DNA of 64,000 nucleotides from Aureimonas sp. OT7 (GCF_014844055.1 NZ_CP062167.1:635501-699500), one strand, 5' to 3'. Shown: positions 25,487-34,540, counted from the first letter of the stretch. The notes: generated from the sequence alone by a model not told the origin. Numbers and translations: made by a program.

Positions 25487-26808
25487 AACCCCAATTCCCC
25501 GACGGCATCGGCGCGTGAGCGCCACTTGGTGGAGGATCCCCGCACGATCGAGCCAGTAGCCACGCCTCTTGCGATGCTTGGAGGTAAAGGTAGCGCCTCG
25601 GCTCCGACGGCGATCACATATTCGGGAGCAAGCACAGGCGCGGTCTCGCGGGAATATTCGGCTTCTACCTCGTGCAGCGGGCGGTTGATCGTACGCAGGA
25701 CCCGAACGCGCGCGCCACCTAGGTTCCAGCAGATGTCCTCAGAAGTCGCGCCCTTCGCCTGCAGCTGGAGAAGTGTCATGCCGAGTAGCGGTTCGCTTGC
25801 CGGCTGATGGCTTTTCGCCGGCTCATTGGGACCGGCGCCTTCGAGATCGCGCCGTATATGCCACAGCGTCTTCGCATCGACGCTCGGCGGCTCAAGCCAA
25901 GCTGGGTCTGGCGCCAGACCCGTCTGACGTTGGTAGGATGCCGAGCCGGAGTGGAGGATCGCGCGGAGCATTGCGCGCGAGAAGTCAACCCGCAGCTTGT
26001 CGAGGAAGTCAGAGCCCGATACCGGGACGTGGAAGAAGCCGGACGTTGCCCGGGACCCAAGGGCGTACAGCGCCTTGGCCTTCACCGGAAAAGTAGCGGT
26101 GTCACAGGGGTCGACGACGATAATGCGGCTAGGACTGACCGCGGCCAAAGCTTCTTCAAGCACGGCATTAAGATAATCCCAATCGGTCCAGTAGCCGACG
26201 ATTACTAGATCGCGGTTCAGCAATCGTTGAGTCAGCCAGATTGCGCCTTCAGCCAAGCGCGTCTTGATTGGTTCGGCGGCCACCTGACCCGCGGCCCAGA
26301 CCGTTCCCGACGGATCACTCCAGCAACCGTGGATCTTGAGCAGTGGTGATTTGGTGGCAGGCAACGCGGCGACCCTGTTGCGATCGACACCCGCTCCGAC
26401 ATGCCCGAACAGCAGGTTTCCCGCAGATTCGATGAGCATGTCGACGTTCGTCGATACTGCAGTACCGATCGCGCCGGTCAGCAGGAGGTCTGCTATGGCA
26501 AAATGCCCGCCGTTGGGTTCGACAGCGAATGCATCATGATCGATGTAGGTACGCAAATACACGTCGGCTAGCTCGCCGTTCTGGAAGAACAGCTCCGCCT
26601 GATCATCGATCTTATCCGGCAACGGTGGACGGGACGTGCCGAACTTCGCCGCCCATGATCGCTGAGCCTTCAGAGCCAGCGCCGCGGCGCTGGGTACCTG
26701 GCTGGGTTTGGCCATTGACAGACCGGCGCCGCACAACAATGCCAACCGATCAGCAAACAGGGCATCAATAGCCTTGTCGACGCCAGTCCGAAGATCAATC
26801 ACATCCAT
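25483..26808 (-). CDS. SIR2-domain NAD-binding effector-like protein
   Basis: A 441-residue protein. Residues 1 to about 270 form a SIR2-like domain: LLCGAGLSMAKP (GAGxS at 27-31), STNVD (Asn121, Asp123) and KIHGCW with the catalytic-type His160. In prokaryotic immunity such domains bind and often hydrolyse NAD+. A C-terminal region of about 170 residues is not recognised. ATG at 26808 begins MDVIDLRTG. It is the first gene of a four-gene operon (SIR2, middle protein, ABC ATPase, broken nuclease), each junction an ATGA overlap. Its likely role is the toxic effector triggered by the ATPase. Confidence 0.86.
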   Translation of the reverse strand: MDVIDLRTGVDKAIDALFADRLALLCGAGLSMAKPSQVPSAAALALKAQRSWAAKFGTSRPPLPDKIDDQAELFFQNGELADVYLRTYIDHDAFAVEPNGGHFAIADLLLTGAIGTAVSTNVDMLIESAGNLLFGHVGAGVDRNRVAALPATKSPLLKIHGCWSDPSGTVWAAGQVAAEPIKTRLAEGAIWLTQRLLNRDLVIVGYWTDWDYLNAVLEEALAAVSPSRIIVVDPCDTATFPVKAKALYALGSRATSGFFHVPVSGSDFLDKLRVDFSRAMLRAILHSGSASYQRQTGLAPDPAWLEPPSVDAKTLWHIRRDLEGAGPNEPAKSHQPASEPLLGMTLLQLQAKGATSEDICWNLGGARVRVLRTINRPLHEVEAEYSRETAPVLAPEYVIAVGAEALPLPPSIARGVATGSIVRGSSTKWRSRADAVGELGL

Positions 26809-27165
26809 GGCGTTATACGGTGCTCTCCCGGTTCGATGTAAAGACAAGCACGATGCCGTCAAACGGCGGCTATGTCCACGGCATCTCGCCGTACGGCCTG
26901 GCGTGGCCGGCCTCGACTCATCTTCTCTAATTGCGACACTCATGCGGCCAGAAGCAAATGTCGTAACTGGTTCGTTTGCGTATCGGCGGCTCTCTCGACC
27001 GATGTTCCGAAAAGCGGATAGTCCGCTTCTGGCCCAACACGAACGAAGATCCTACTCCCTTCATTTCGGAACAGCACCCTTTCCGCCCAATGCTTCATGC
27101 CAGCAGCCGCGAGAAGCGCCACGGTGAAATAAGATTACTGCGTCGATTCACTGCCGAGGTATATT
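26809..27165. other. Intergenic region upstream of the SIR2 operon
   Basis: About 360 bases between the SIR2 start and the 3' end of the LysR gene. It should contain the SIR2 operon promoter. A 60-codon minus-strand frame (26940-27122; RIFVRVGPEADYPLF) is open but lacks a ribosome site and a recognisable family, so I do not call it a gene. Confidence 0.4.
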
Positions 27166-28074
27166 TCACTGTCGAGACCCATATTTCTTGAGAGAGCGGA
27201 AGATGCTGTGGCGAGCCGTGTCGCATAGCGCGAGCATCGGCAGTGACAGCGTCTTGTTGCGGTGCGTGAGGATGAAGATCGGGAGCGGAATTCGCGGCTC
27301 GAACTGTTTCAAGACCAAGTTCGGCGATCTCGGGACTGAAAGAGGATCCACGAAGGCGACCGTCCCGTCGCGCACGGCATGCGGCGCCAGGAGCGAGGCA
27401 TTGATCTCGGCGCGCACGTTCGGCTGAAGCCCGGCACGGGCGAAAACTTCCCGAATTTGAACGCTCGGCGGGGATTCGACGTCGAAGCCGATGAGCGGGA
27501 AGCCCATCAGGTCCTCGGCCCTGATCTTCGGCAGTCCGCACAGAGGATGACCGTCGGTCATAAGGCACCAGACCTCGCTCTCTGCGACGAACGTCTCGGT
27601 CACCTCCGGCAGGCCGCTGGTGCCGTGGATGAAGCCGACGTCGATTCTGTTCTGCGCCACCATGGTGCTGATCTGCCTCGACATCCCGATGCCGAAGCGG
27701 ATGTTGATCTCCGGGTAGCTCACCGAAAAATCGCCAATAGCCCCCGCGATGGCGCCCGCCGCCAACGAGGGGATCGACAGGATGTTAATCTCGCCTCGGC
27801 GGGACTTCTGAAGGGCCTCCACCTCGGCGCTGAAGAACCGCACCTGGTTCATCAGGCGCTCGGCCTCGTCACGGATGCGGATCCCGTCTGCCGTAAGATG
27901 AAGGCGGTTGCGCCGCCGTTCGAACAGTCGAAGCTGGACGACGTCCTCCAAAGCCGAAACAGCCTTGCTGACGGCAGGCTGGGTCAGGTTCAGCGTACGG
28001 GCGGTGGTGGTGACGCTGCCGCTCGCGCAGAGGCTGAGGAAAATATCGAGATGGCGAAGGTTCGGACGGATCAT
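27166..28074 (-). CDS. LysR-family transcriptional regulator
   Basis: A 302-residue LysR-type regulator. The N-terminal HTH (LDIFLSLCASGSVTTTARTLNLTQPAVSKAVSALE) is followed by a type-2 periplasmic-binding-like effector domain (GLPEVTETFVAESEVWCLM). It is divergent from the M24 hydrolase gene at 28169 with a 94-base spacer, the classic LysR arrangement. It most likely controls the hydrolase-transporter-racemase-GGT operon ending at 34540. Confidence 0.93.
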   Translation of the reverse strand: MIRPNLRHLDIFLSLCASGSVTTTARTLNLTQPAVSKAVSALEDVVQLRLFERRRNRLHLTADGIRIRDEAERLMNQVRFFSAEVEALQKSRRGEINILSIPSLAAGAIAGAIGDFSVSYPEINIRFGIGMSRQISTMVAQNRIDVGFIHGTSGLPEVTETFVAESEVWCLMTDGHPLCGLPKIRAEDLMGFPLIGFDVESPPSVQIREVFARAGLQPNVRAEINASLLAPHAVRDGTVAFVDPLSVPRSPNLVLKQFEPRIPLPIFILTHRNKTLSLPMLALCDTARHSIFRSLKKYGSRQ

Positions 28075-28168
28075 TCCGTCAGGTTATGGAGACAAGGAAT
28101 ATATTTCAATCGACTGCATAGTGCTCCAGGTGCCAACATTTTGGACATGATCGAAATGAGGGCAGGAA

Positions 28169-29344
28169 ATGGAACTGATCTTTTCGCATGAGGAATACGG
28201 TCAGCGTGTAAGCCGTGTGAAGCAGGCCATGCGTGAGGCCGGTTTCGATGTCCTTTTGATCTCCAACCCCGCCAACCAGTTCTGGCTTACCGGCTATGAC
28301 GGATGGTCCTTCTACACCCCGCAGATGGTGGTGATTTCGGTTCAGGAGGACGAGCCCTTCTGGTTCGGGCGCAAGATGGACGCGGTTGGCGCAAAGTTCA
28401 CCGCGTTCCTCTCCGAGGAGAATGTCGTCGCCTATCCCGACAAGTATGTCGGGTCGAGCGACCTGCACCCGATGCAGTACCTGGTGGAGATCATCAAGGA
28501 GCGGGGCCTGCAGAGCGGGCGCATCGCTGCCGAGCAGGACGACTACTATTACACCGCCAAGTGGAACCGGATCCTGACCGAGGGTCTCGGCCAGCAGCAT
28601 TTTGCGGACGGTTTCCTTCTGGTGAACCGCTGCCGCATGGTGAAGTCGGCCCGGGAAATCGAGTACATGTCGCAGGCCGGCCAGATCGCGACCGCCGCGA
28701 TGGATGCCGGCCGCCGGCTGGTGCGGGAGGGCGTGCGCCAGTGCGAGGTGATGGCCGAAATCTATAGGGTGACGACCGCCGGCACGAAGGAGTTCGGCGG
28801 GACCTTCCCGTGCAAGCCGCCCAACGCGATGGTCGGCGAACTGGCCTCAGCGCCGCATCTGAGCTGGACGGATGCGCCGCTTATACGCGGCGAGGTCTTC
28901 TATATCGAGATGGGTGGCATCCGCCATCGCTACCATTCGCCGCTGTCGCGTTGCGTCATGGTCGGCAAGCCGCGGCCCAAGTTGGTGGAGACGACCAAAA
29001 TCATTCGGGAGGGCCTGGAGGCAGCTCTCGACGTGGTGCGTCCCGGCGTCGAGCTGCAGGAGATGCACGCCGCATGGGATCGCGTGATCCGCCGGCACGG
29101 GGTCGAGAAGGACAGCCGTATCGGTTATCCCGTCGGTATCGGCTTTCCGCCCACCTGGGGCGAACTGACCTGTTCGATCCGCGCCGGCGATCGCACCGTC
29201 ATGGAAGAGAACATGACCTTCCACTGCATTCCCGCTCTCTGGCAGGAAAAATACGGCCTCGTCGTATCGGAAACCTTTGCCGTCACGGCCGGGGGCGCCC
29301 GCACCTTCGCGAGTTGCCCGCGGGAACTTCTGACCGCCGACTGA
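28169..29344 (+). CDS. M24-family creatinase / ectoine-hydrolase-like amidohydrolase
   Basis: A 391-residue pita-bread-fold hydrolase resembling creatinase and DoeA/EutD ectoine hydrolase. The N-domain has NPANQFWLTGYDGWSFYTPQ, very like DoeA. In the C-domain the positions holding metal-binding Asp in M24 peptidases read YIEMGGIRHRYHSPLSR, with no acidic pair, consistent with the metal-free creatinase-type branch. It would hydrolyse a cyclic amidine or guanidino-type bond in the cytoplasm. It heads an operon with a taurine/nitrate-type importer, a racemase-like protein and gamma-glutamyltransferase. Confidence 0.87.
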   Translation: MELIFSHEEYGQRVSRVKQAMREAGFDVLLISNPANQFWLTGYDGWSFYTPQMVVISVQEDEPFWFGRKMDAVGAKFTAFLSEENVVAYPDKYVGSSDLHPMQYLVEIIKERGLQSGRIAAEQDDYYYTAKWNRILTEGLGQQHFADGFLLVNRCRMVKSAREIEYMSQAGQIATAAMDAGRRLVREGVRQCEVMAEIYRVTTAGTKEFGGTFPCKPPNAMVGELASAPHLSWTDAPLIRGEVFYIEMGGIRHRYHSPLSRCVMVGKPRPKLVETTKIIREGLEAALDVVRPGVELQEMHAAWDRVIRRHGVEKDSRIGYPVGIGFPPTWGELTCSIRAGDRTVMEENMTFHCIPALWQEKYGLVVSETFAVTAGGARTFASCPRELLTAD

Positions 29345-29367
29345 TCCGAGCCCGCGAGGAACCCCCC

Positions 29368-30129
29368 ATGAAGGATCTGATGTATCCGATCAGTACGCTG
29401 GTACTGGTTCTGCTTGCCTGGCTGGGCGCTGTCTACGTGCTGGGCGTGCCCGCCTACCTCCTGCCGCCGCCCCAAGACGTGGTTGAGCGCCTGATCACCG
29501 ATTTCGCGTTCCTCATGCGGCACAGCGCCGTGACGACCTTCGTCACGCTCTTGGGCTTCCTCCTTTCCATTGTGATCGGCATTCCGCTCGCGGTATCGAT
29601 CGTGTCGTCTAGGATCGTTGACAAGGCCATCATGCCTTGGCTGGTCTTGTCGCAGACCTTCCCGAAGGTGGCCCTCGCACCGCTGATCACGGTTTGGTTC
29701 GGCCTCGGGATGGCGCCTAAGGTCATGGTCACCTTCCTCGTCGCCTTCTTCCCGGTGGTCGTGTCGAGCGTTGTGGGCCTGCGCTCCATCGAGAACGAGA
29801 TGATCGAGCTTGCCGACAGCATGAAGGCGAGCCGGTTTCAGAAGTTCTGGAAGTTCCGCATGCCGCTGGCACTCCCCTCGATGTTCTCCGGGATCAAGGT
29901 CGCGGTCGCCTTCTCGGTCGTGGGGGCGGTCATCGCCGAATGGGTCGGAGCGACGCAGGGCCTCGGCTATCTGCTTCTTTCGGCCAACTCGCGGCTCGAC
30001 ACATCGCTTCTCTTCGCCGTCCTCGTTTGCCTGACGGTGATCGGCGTCGTCCTCTACTACGCGGTCGAATGGATTGAGCGCGTCACGATCCCCTGGCACG
30101 TCACCGTCCGCCTGAAGGATCGCATCTAA
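29368..30129 (+). CDS. Taurine/nitrate-type ABC transporter permease
   Basis: A 253-residue SsuC/TauC-type inner-membrane permease with about six hydrophobic segments. The EAA loop appears as IELADSMKASRFQKFWKFRMPLALP, followed by the family's IAEWVGATQGLGYLL. ATG at 29368 has GAGGA upstream. It pairs with the binding protein at 30220 and the ATPase at 31215. In this family the usual substrates are organosulfonates, pyrimidine precursors or thiamin precursors, so the ligand here is open. Confidence 0.92.
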   Translation: MKDLMYPISTLVLVLLAWLGAVYVLGVPAYLLPPPQDVVERLITDFAFLMRHSAVTTFVTLLGFLLSIVIGIPLAVSIVSSRIVDKAIMPWLVLSQTFPKVALAPLITVWFGLGMAPKVMVTFLVAFFPVVVSSVVGLRSIENEMIELADSMKASRFQKFWKFRMPLALPSMFSGIKVAVAFSVVGAVIAEWVGATQGLGYLLLSANSRLDTSLLFAVLVCLTVIGVVLYYAVEWIERVTIPWHVTVRLKDRI

Positions 30130-30149
30130 GGAGGAGCGACGGCTCCTCC
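30130..30149 (+). promoter_or_regulatory. Hairpin between permease and binding-protein genes
   Basis: Perfect eight-base arms GGAGGAGC and GCTCCTCC around a GACG loop start directly after the permease stop codon. No T-run follows. It may separate the expression levels of the permease and the binding protein that begins at 30220. Confidence 0.45.
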
Positions 30150-30219
30150 GCGGCCCTTCTGCAGCTCACATCATCCCAAGCCGAAACACCAATCAGATTG
30201 TTCCAGAAGGAGAAGCATC

Positions 30220-31215
30220 ATGTCTGTCACACGTCGCGCATTCTTTGCCTCCACGGTCGCCATGGCTCTCTTGTCCGCGATGGGCGCCGCCTCGTCGCAG
30301 GAGCTGACCCCCATCAGCTTCCGCCTCGACTGGTCGATCTACGGGACGCATGCGCCGTTCTATCTTGCCCTTAAGGAGGGCCTCTACGAAGAGGCGGAGC
30401 TCGACGTTACGATAGGTGAGGGCCAGGGGTCGGCAACGGTGCTGCAACTCGTGGCGCAGGGCAACGACCCCATCGGCTTCATCGATTTCGGCACGGCCGC
30501 CCGCGGCATCGAGCAAGGAATGCCCGTGAAGGCCGTGGCGCGCGTCGTGTCCAACGTCATGTGCGTGATCTCGCACGCCGAGAGCCCGATCAAGTCGCCT
30601 GCCGATCTCGCGGGCAAGATCGTCGCCTACGGCGCGGCGGAGAGCACGGGCCTCGTATTCCCGGCGCTCCTAGCGTCTCAGGACGTCGATCCGACGAGCG
30701 TCTCCGTCATCAACCCGGCGACGGGCGCGAAGAACGCGCTGTTCCTGCAGGGCCGCGCCGACGCGATCCCCGCCAACGTCAACGTCCAGATCGCCCAGCT
30801 GGAGGCGGCCGGCGCAGAGATCGATTACTTCATGATGTCCGACTACGGCATCGAGCAGATGAACAACGGCCTTGTTGCCAACGAGAGCTTCCTTGCCGAG
30901 CACCCCGATGCGATGAGTGCGTTCATCGCCGTGACGGGCGAAGCTTTTAAGCGGGCCGAGGCCGACCCGGAGGCGGCGGTCGACGCGTTGATCGAAGCCC
31001 TGCCCGAGCAGGCCCGCAATCGCAACGAGCTTCTGCGCCAGCTCGAACTGACCCTGCCGCAGCTGACTACGGAAGCGACGCAGGACAAACCTTTCGGCTG
31101 GATGGAGGCCGCGGATTGGGACAATACGCAGAGCGTCCTGGTCGATTATCTCGGCATGCCCAACGCGATCCCGGTCGAAGAGTTCTACACCAACGAATTC
31201 ATCGGTGGGCAGTAA
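30220..31215 (+). CDS. NMT1/THI5-like periplasmic binding protein
   Basis: A 331-residue SsuA/NMT1-type solute-binding protein. The leader reads MSVTRRAFFASTVAMALL and contains a twin-arginine-like TRRAFF, so Tat export is possible. The mature part begins near TPISFRLDWSIYGTHAPFYLALKEGLY, the typical opening of the family, with IGFIDFGTAARGIEQGMPVKAVARV in the ligand cleft. AGAAGGAG lies upstream of the ATG. The stop shares a base with the ATPase start (TAATG). Confidence 0.92.
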   Translation: MSVTRRAFFASTVAMALLSAMGAASSQELTPISFRLDWSIYGTHAPFYLALKEGLYEEAELDVTIGEGQGSATVLQLVAQGNDPIGFIDFGTAARGIEQGMPVKAVARVVSNVMCVISHAESPIKSPADLAGKIVAYGAAESTGLVFPALLASQDVDPTSVSVINPATGAKNALFLQGRADAIPANVNVQIAQLEAAGAEIDYFMMSDYGIEQMNNGLVANESFLAEHPDAMSAFIAVTGEAFKRAEADPEAAVDALIEALPEQARNRNELLRQLELTLPQLTTEATQDKPFGWMEAADWDNTQSVLVDYLGMPNAIPVEEFYTNEFIGGQ

Positions 31216-31973
31216 TGAGCCAGTCCATCGTCCTGCGGAACGTTTCGAAGTCGTTCGACAAGTTCCAGGCCCTGCGGGATATCAACCTTCACATTGAGGA
31301 AGGGGAGTTCGTCGCTCTCGTGGGCAAGTCCGGTTGCGGCAAGAGCACGCTGCTGCGGATCATCGCTGGACTGATGGAGCCTACGGAAGGTGAGGTGCAG
31401 GTCGCGGGGAAACTCGTGACCGGCCCATCCGACGGGATCGGCATGGCGTTCCAGACGCCGGTCCTTCTGCCATGGCGGACGGTGGAGGAAAACATCCGCC
31501 TGCAGCTCGAAGTCCGCAGGATCGACCGCCCGGACCTCGATCGGGAACTCGCGCGGCTGCTTGATCTGACGGGTTTGAAGGGCTTCGAGAAGCACCGCCC
31601 ATACGAGCTGTCCGGCGGAATGCAGCAGCGCGTCGCGCTCTGCCGTGCGCTGATCCACGATCCTTCGCTGCTCCTCCTCGACGAGCCCTTCGGCGCGCTG
31701 GACGCCATGACGCGAGAACAGCTGAACGCGGAAATCCAGCGCGTCTGGATGGAGACCGGCAAGACGATCGTACTCGTGACCCATTCCATCATCGAGGCGG
31801 TGTACCTCGCCGACAGGGTGGTGGTAATGGATTCGCGTCCCGGCCGCGTCACCGAGATCGTCGAGGTGAAAGTGGCGCGCCCACGCTCCTTCTCCCGCCT
31901 GAATGATCCCGCCTTCCAGGAGGCGTCCGATCGCATCCGCCGGCTCATGGATGCCGAGGGCATGACAGCATGA
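31215..31973 (+). CDS. Taurine/nitrate-type ABC transporter ATPase
   Basis: A 252-residue SsuB/TauB-type ATPase. Walker A is GKSGCGKST, the signature LSGGMQQRVALCRAL, Walker B LLLLDEPFGALDAMT, and the switch His is in VLVTHSIIEAVYLADRV. The ATG overlaps the binding-protein stop by one base and the stop overlaps or abuts the racemase-like gene. It completes the importer started at 29368. Confidence 0.94.
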   Translation: MSQSIVLRNVSKSFDKFQALRDINLHIEEGEFVALVGKSGCGKSTLLRIIAGLMEPTEGEVQVAGKLVTGPSDGIGMAFQTPVLLPWRTVEENIRLQLEVRRIDRPDLDRELARLLDLTGLKGFEKHRPYELSGGMQQRVALCRALIHDPSLLLLDEPFGALDAMTREQLNAEIQRVWMETGKTIVLVTHSIIEAVYLADRVVVMDSRPGRVTEIVEVKVARPRSFSRLNDPAFQEASDRIRRLMDAEGMTA

Positions 31974-31993
31974 CCGCGGCGGGGAGGAGAGTG

Positions 31994-32740
31994 ATGAAGG
32001 GCGGTCCAAACATCTACGGGCACAGGATCGGCATCCTGATGATCCACGGGCGCTTTCCGCGTCCGCCCGGCGCGATCGGCAATGCCGAAAGCTTCCAATT
32101 TCCGGTCCTATACCATGTGGTTCCGGGCGGAACGGGGGAAGTCGTCGTGCGCCAGGCCTCCAGGCTTTCGCCCAACAGCCGCCAGTTGCGGGAGATCGCT
32201 GCACCTTGGATCGAGGGCGCGCGCCTGCTGGAGCAGCAGGGCTGCCGCGCGATTACAACCTCCTGCGGCTTCGCGATCCTGTTCCAGGACATGCTGGCCG
32301 CCGCCGTATCGGTGCCGGTCTGGTCCTCCTCGCTGCTTCTGGGGAGCTTCGTCCAGCGCGGACTGGCACCAGGCCGCAAGCTCGGCATCGTCACCGCCGA
32401 GGCGGCTGCGGTGACGCCGTCGCATTTCACGGCGGCCGGGATCGACCCGGCACGCTGCGCCATGATTGGCATGGAGGGGTGCCGCGAGTTTGCGGCCACT
32501 ACGTGGAACGATCAGCAATCGCTCGACATCGACCTTGCAGAAGAGGAAGCGGTTTCGGTCGCGCAGCGGCTGGCGAGCGAGAACCCGGAGCTCGGGGCCG
32601 TTCTTCTCGAATGCTCCCTGCTGCCGCCGTATGCGGCGGCGATCCAGAAGGCCGTTAACGTCCCGGTCTTCGACTTCACGCATCTCGTCAGGATGGCCCA
32701 CGACGCGGCCGGACGCCGGCCCTTTCCTGACGTTTCTTAA
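31994..32740 (+). CDS. Asp/Glu-racemase-superfamily protein
   Basis: A 248-residue member of the aspartate/glutamate racemase superfamily (two-cysteine, cofactor-independent). The two candidate catalytic cysteines are in ITTSCGFAILFQ and LLECSLLPPY, the expected positions in the two half-domains. ATG at 31994 has a strong GGAGGAG upstream; the frame also opens at 31970, which overlaps the ATPase stop by four bases. Relatives include hydantoin racemase, arylmalonate decarboxylase and EutA of ectoine operons. In this operon it may racemise the cyclic or ureido substrate or its product. Confidence 0.82.
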   Translation: MKGGPNIYGHRIGILMIHGRFPRPPGAIGNAESFQFPVLYHVVPGGTGEVVVRQASRLSPNSRQLREIAAPWIEGARLLEQQGCRAITTSCGFAILFQDMLAAAVSVPVWSSSLLLGSFVQRGLAPGRKLGIVTAEAAAVTPSHFTAAGIDPARCAMIGMEGCREFAATTWNDQQSLDIDLAEEEAVSVAQRLASENPELGAVLLECSLLPPYAAAIQKAVNVPVFDFTHLVRMAHDAAGRRPFPDVS

Positions 32741-32752
32741 GGAGACACCGCC

Positions 32753-34540
32753 TTGGCAGCCTTCACGACTCGTCCCGAGATCAGCGGGACGTTCGGCGTC
32801 GTCACGTCAACCCACTGGATCGCTTCGGCGGTCGGCATGGCCATCCTCGAACGCGGCGGCAACGCCTTCGACGCCGCCGTCGCGACCGGCTTCGTGCTAC
32901 AGGTCGTCGAGCCGCATCTGAACGGCCCGGCAGGGGACCTGCCGGTGATCTACTGCGAGGCCGGCGAACGACCGGAAGTGCTTTGCGCGCAAGGCCCGGC
33001 TCCTGCCGCGGCGAGCGTCGAGGCGATGCGCGCGCTGGGTCTCGACATGATCCCCGGCTCCGGCCTCTTGGCAACGGTCGTTCCCGGCGCATTCGATGGT
33101 TGGCTCCGTCTCCTGCGCGACCATGGCACGATGGAGCTCGGCGACGTCATTGCGCCAGCCATCGAGTATCTGGAGAACGGCCATCCCGTCCTCTCGGCCG
33201 TCTGCGCCGCAATCGCGGAACTCAAGCCATTCTTCGACGCGCATTGGCCGTCCTCGTCGGCCGTATGGGCACCGGGCGGGGCGGTTCCCGAGCCCGGTTA
33301 CCTTCTGCGTAATCCGGATTTGGCGGCCACGTGGCGCCGGATTTGCGATCTTGCCGTCGGCGAGACAAGGCAGGATCGGATCGACGCGGCAAGGCACGCG
33401 TGGAGCGACGGTTTCGTTGCTGCGACGATCACGGATTGGCTGCGAGACGCACGTGTAATGGACGTGACCGGACGCCGCCACCGGGCCTTCCTATCCGAAG
33501 GCGACCTGTCGCAGTGGCGCGCGCATGTCGAGCCGACGACGAGCGTCAGCTATCATGGCTGGGAGGTCCACAAGACCGGTCCTTGGGGGCAGGGGCCCGT
33601 CCTGCTTCAAGCCCTACAGATCCTCAAGAACTTCGACCTCACCGCGCTGGATCCGATGGGAGCGGAGTTCGTCCATCTCGTGGTGGAGGCGATCAAGCTC
33701 GCCTTCGCCGATCGCGAGGCCTATTACGGCGATCCGAACCTCTTCGACATTCCCCTTCGCCACCTCCTTTCGGAGGAGTACGGCCGCGAGCGCGCGCGGG
33801 AAATCGGTGCGAGCGCTTCAGTGGAGCAGCGTCCCGGCGAAATTCCAGGCCTCGAGGCCCTTGCGCGGGCGGCGGTCGAGCGTTCGTCCCGACGGCTCGA
33901 AATCGACGACAACCCGGCGACGGGCGAACCTACCATGGCCCACTTGACGGACATTAAGGGGGACACGGTTCACCTCGACATCATCGATCGCCACGGCAAC
34001 CTCGTGTCCGCGACGCCATCCGGCGGCTGGCTGCAATCGAACCCGGTCGTGCCCGGCCTCGGCTTCGCCTTGAACTCGCGGGCGCAGATGTTCTGGCTCG
34101 ATGACGGGCTCGCCTCGACCTTGCGCCCTAGTGCACGCCCCCGCACGACCCTGACTCCCTCGATCGCCCTTCACGAGGACGGACGCGCGCTGGCCTTCGG
34201 CACGCCCGGCGGCGACCAGCAGGACCAGTGGCAGCTCATCTGGTTCCTGCGTTTCGTTCACCACGGAATGAACCTTCAGGCCGGCATCGATGCGCCGCTT
34301 TTCCATTCGCAGCATTTCCAGGCGTCGTTCTTCCCGCGCCATGCCAATCCGGGCCGGATGATGATCGAGGCGAGTTTCGGTGAGGACGTGATCAGCGCCC
34401 TGCGGGAGAAAGGTCACGAGGTCGTCGTTTCACCTCCTAACACGGTCGGCCGGCTCACCGCGGCGATGCGCCATCCCGACGGCCGGCTGCAGGCGGCGGC
34501 GACCCCGCGCCTGATGCAAGCCTATGCGATCGGCAGGTAG
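32753..34540 (+). CDS. Gamma-glutamyltransferase-family Ntn hydrolase
   Basis: A 595-residue gamma-glutamyltranspeptidase-like protein. The N-terminal half begins GTFGVVTSTHWIASAVGMAILERGGNAFDAAVA. The autoprocessing site is in KGDTVHLDIIDRHGNLVSAT, where the Thr after GD would become the nucleophile of the small subunit. TTG at 32753 has AAGGAG upstream. No clear signal peptide is seen, so it may be cytoplasmic, unlike classical GGT. The family cleaves gamma-glutamyl amides (or cephalosporin acyl side chains), suggesting that the imported compound carries such a bond or that a glutamyl intermediate is used. Confidence 0.9.
   Translation: MAAFTTRPEISGTFGVVTSTHWIASAVGMAILERGGNAFDAAVATGFVLQVVEPHLNGPAGDLPVIYCEAGERPEVLCAQGPAPAAASVEAMRALGLDMIPGSGLLATVVPGAFDGWLRLLRDHGTMELGDVIAPAIEYLENGHPVLSAVCAAIAELKPFFDAHWPSSSAVWAPGGAVPEPGYLLRNPDLAATWRRICDLAVGETRQDRIDAARHAWSDGFVAATITDWLRDARVMDVTGRRHRAFLSEGDLSQWRAHVEPTTSVSYHGWEVHKTGPWGQGPVLLQALQILKNFDLTALDPMGAEFVHLVVEAIKLAFADREAYYGDPNLFDIPLRHLLSEEYGRERAREIGASASVEQRPGEIPGLEALARAAVERSSRRLEIDDNPATGEPTMAHLTDIKGDTVHLDIIDRHGNLVSATPSGGWLQSNPVVPGLGFALNSRAQMFWLDDGLASTLRPSARPRTTLTPSIALHEDGRALAFGTPGGDQQDQWQLIWFLRFVHHGMNLQAGIDAPLFHSQHFQASFFPRHANPGRMMIEASFGEDVISALREKGHEVVVSPPNTVGRLTAAMRHPDGRLQAAATPRLMQAYAIGR

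Noticed and set aside
26940..27122. 60-codon minus-strand ORF upstream of the SIR2 gene
   Set aside because: No ribosome site, no recognisable family and overlap with other short open frames.
28169..34540. Ectoine/hydroxyectoine degradation operon
   Set aside because: The DoeA-like and EutA-like genes are here, but the DoeB-like deacylase, transaminase and dehydrogenase are not, and the importer is of a different class.
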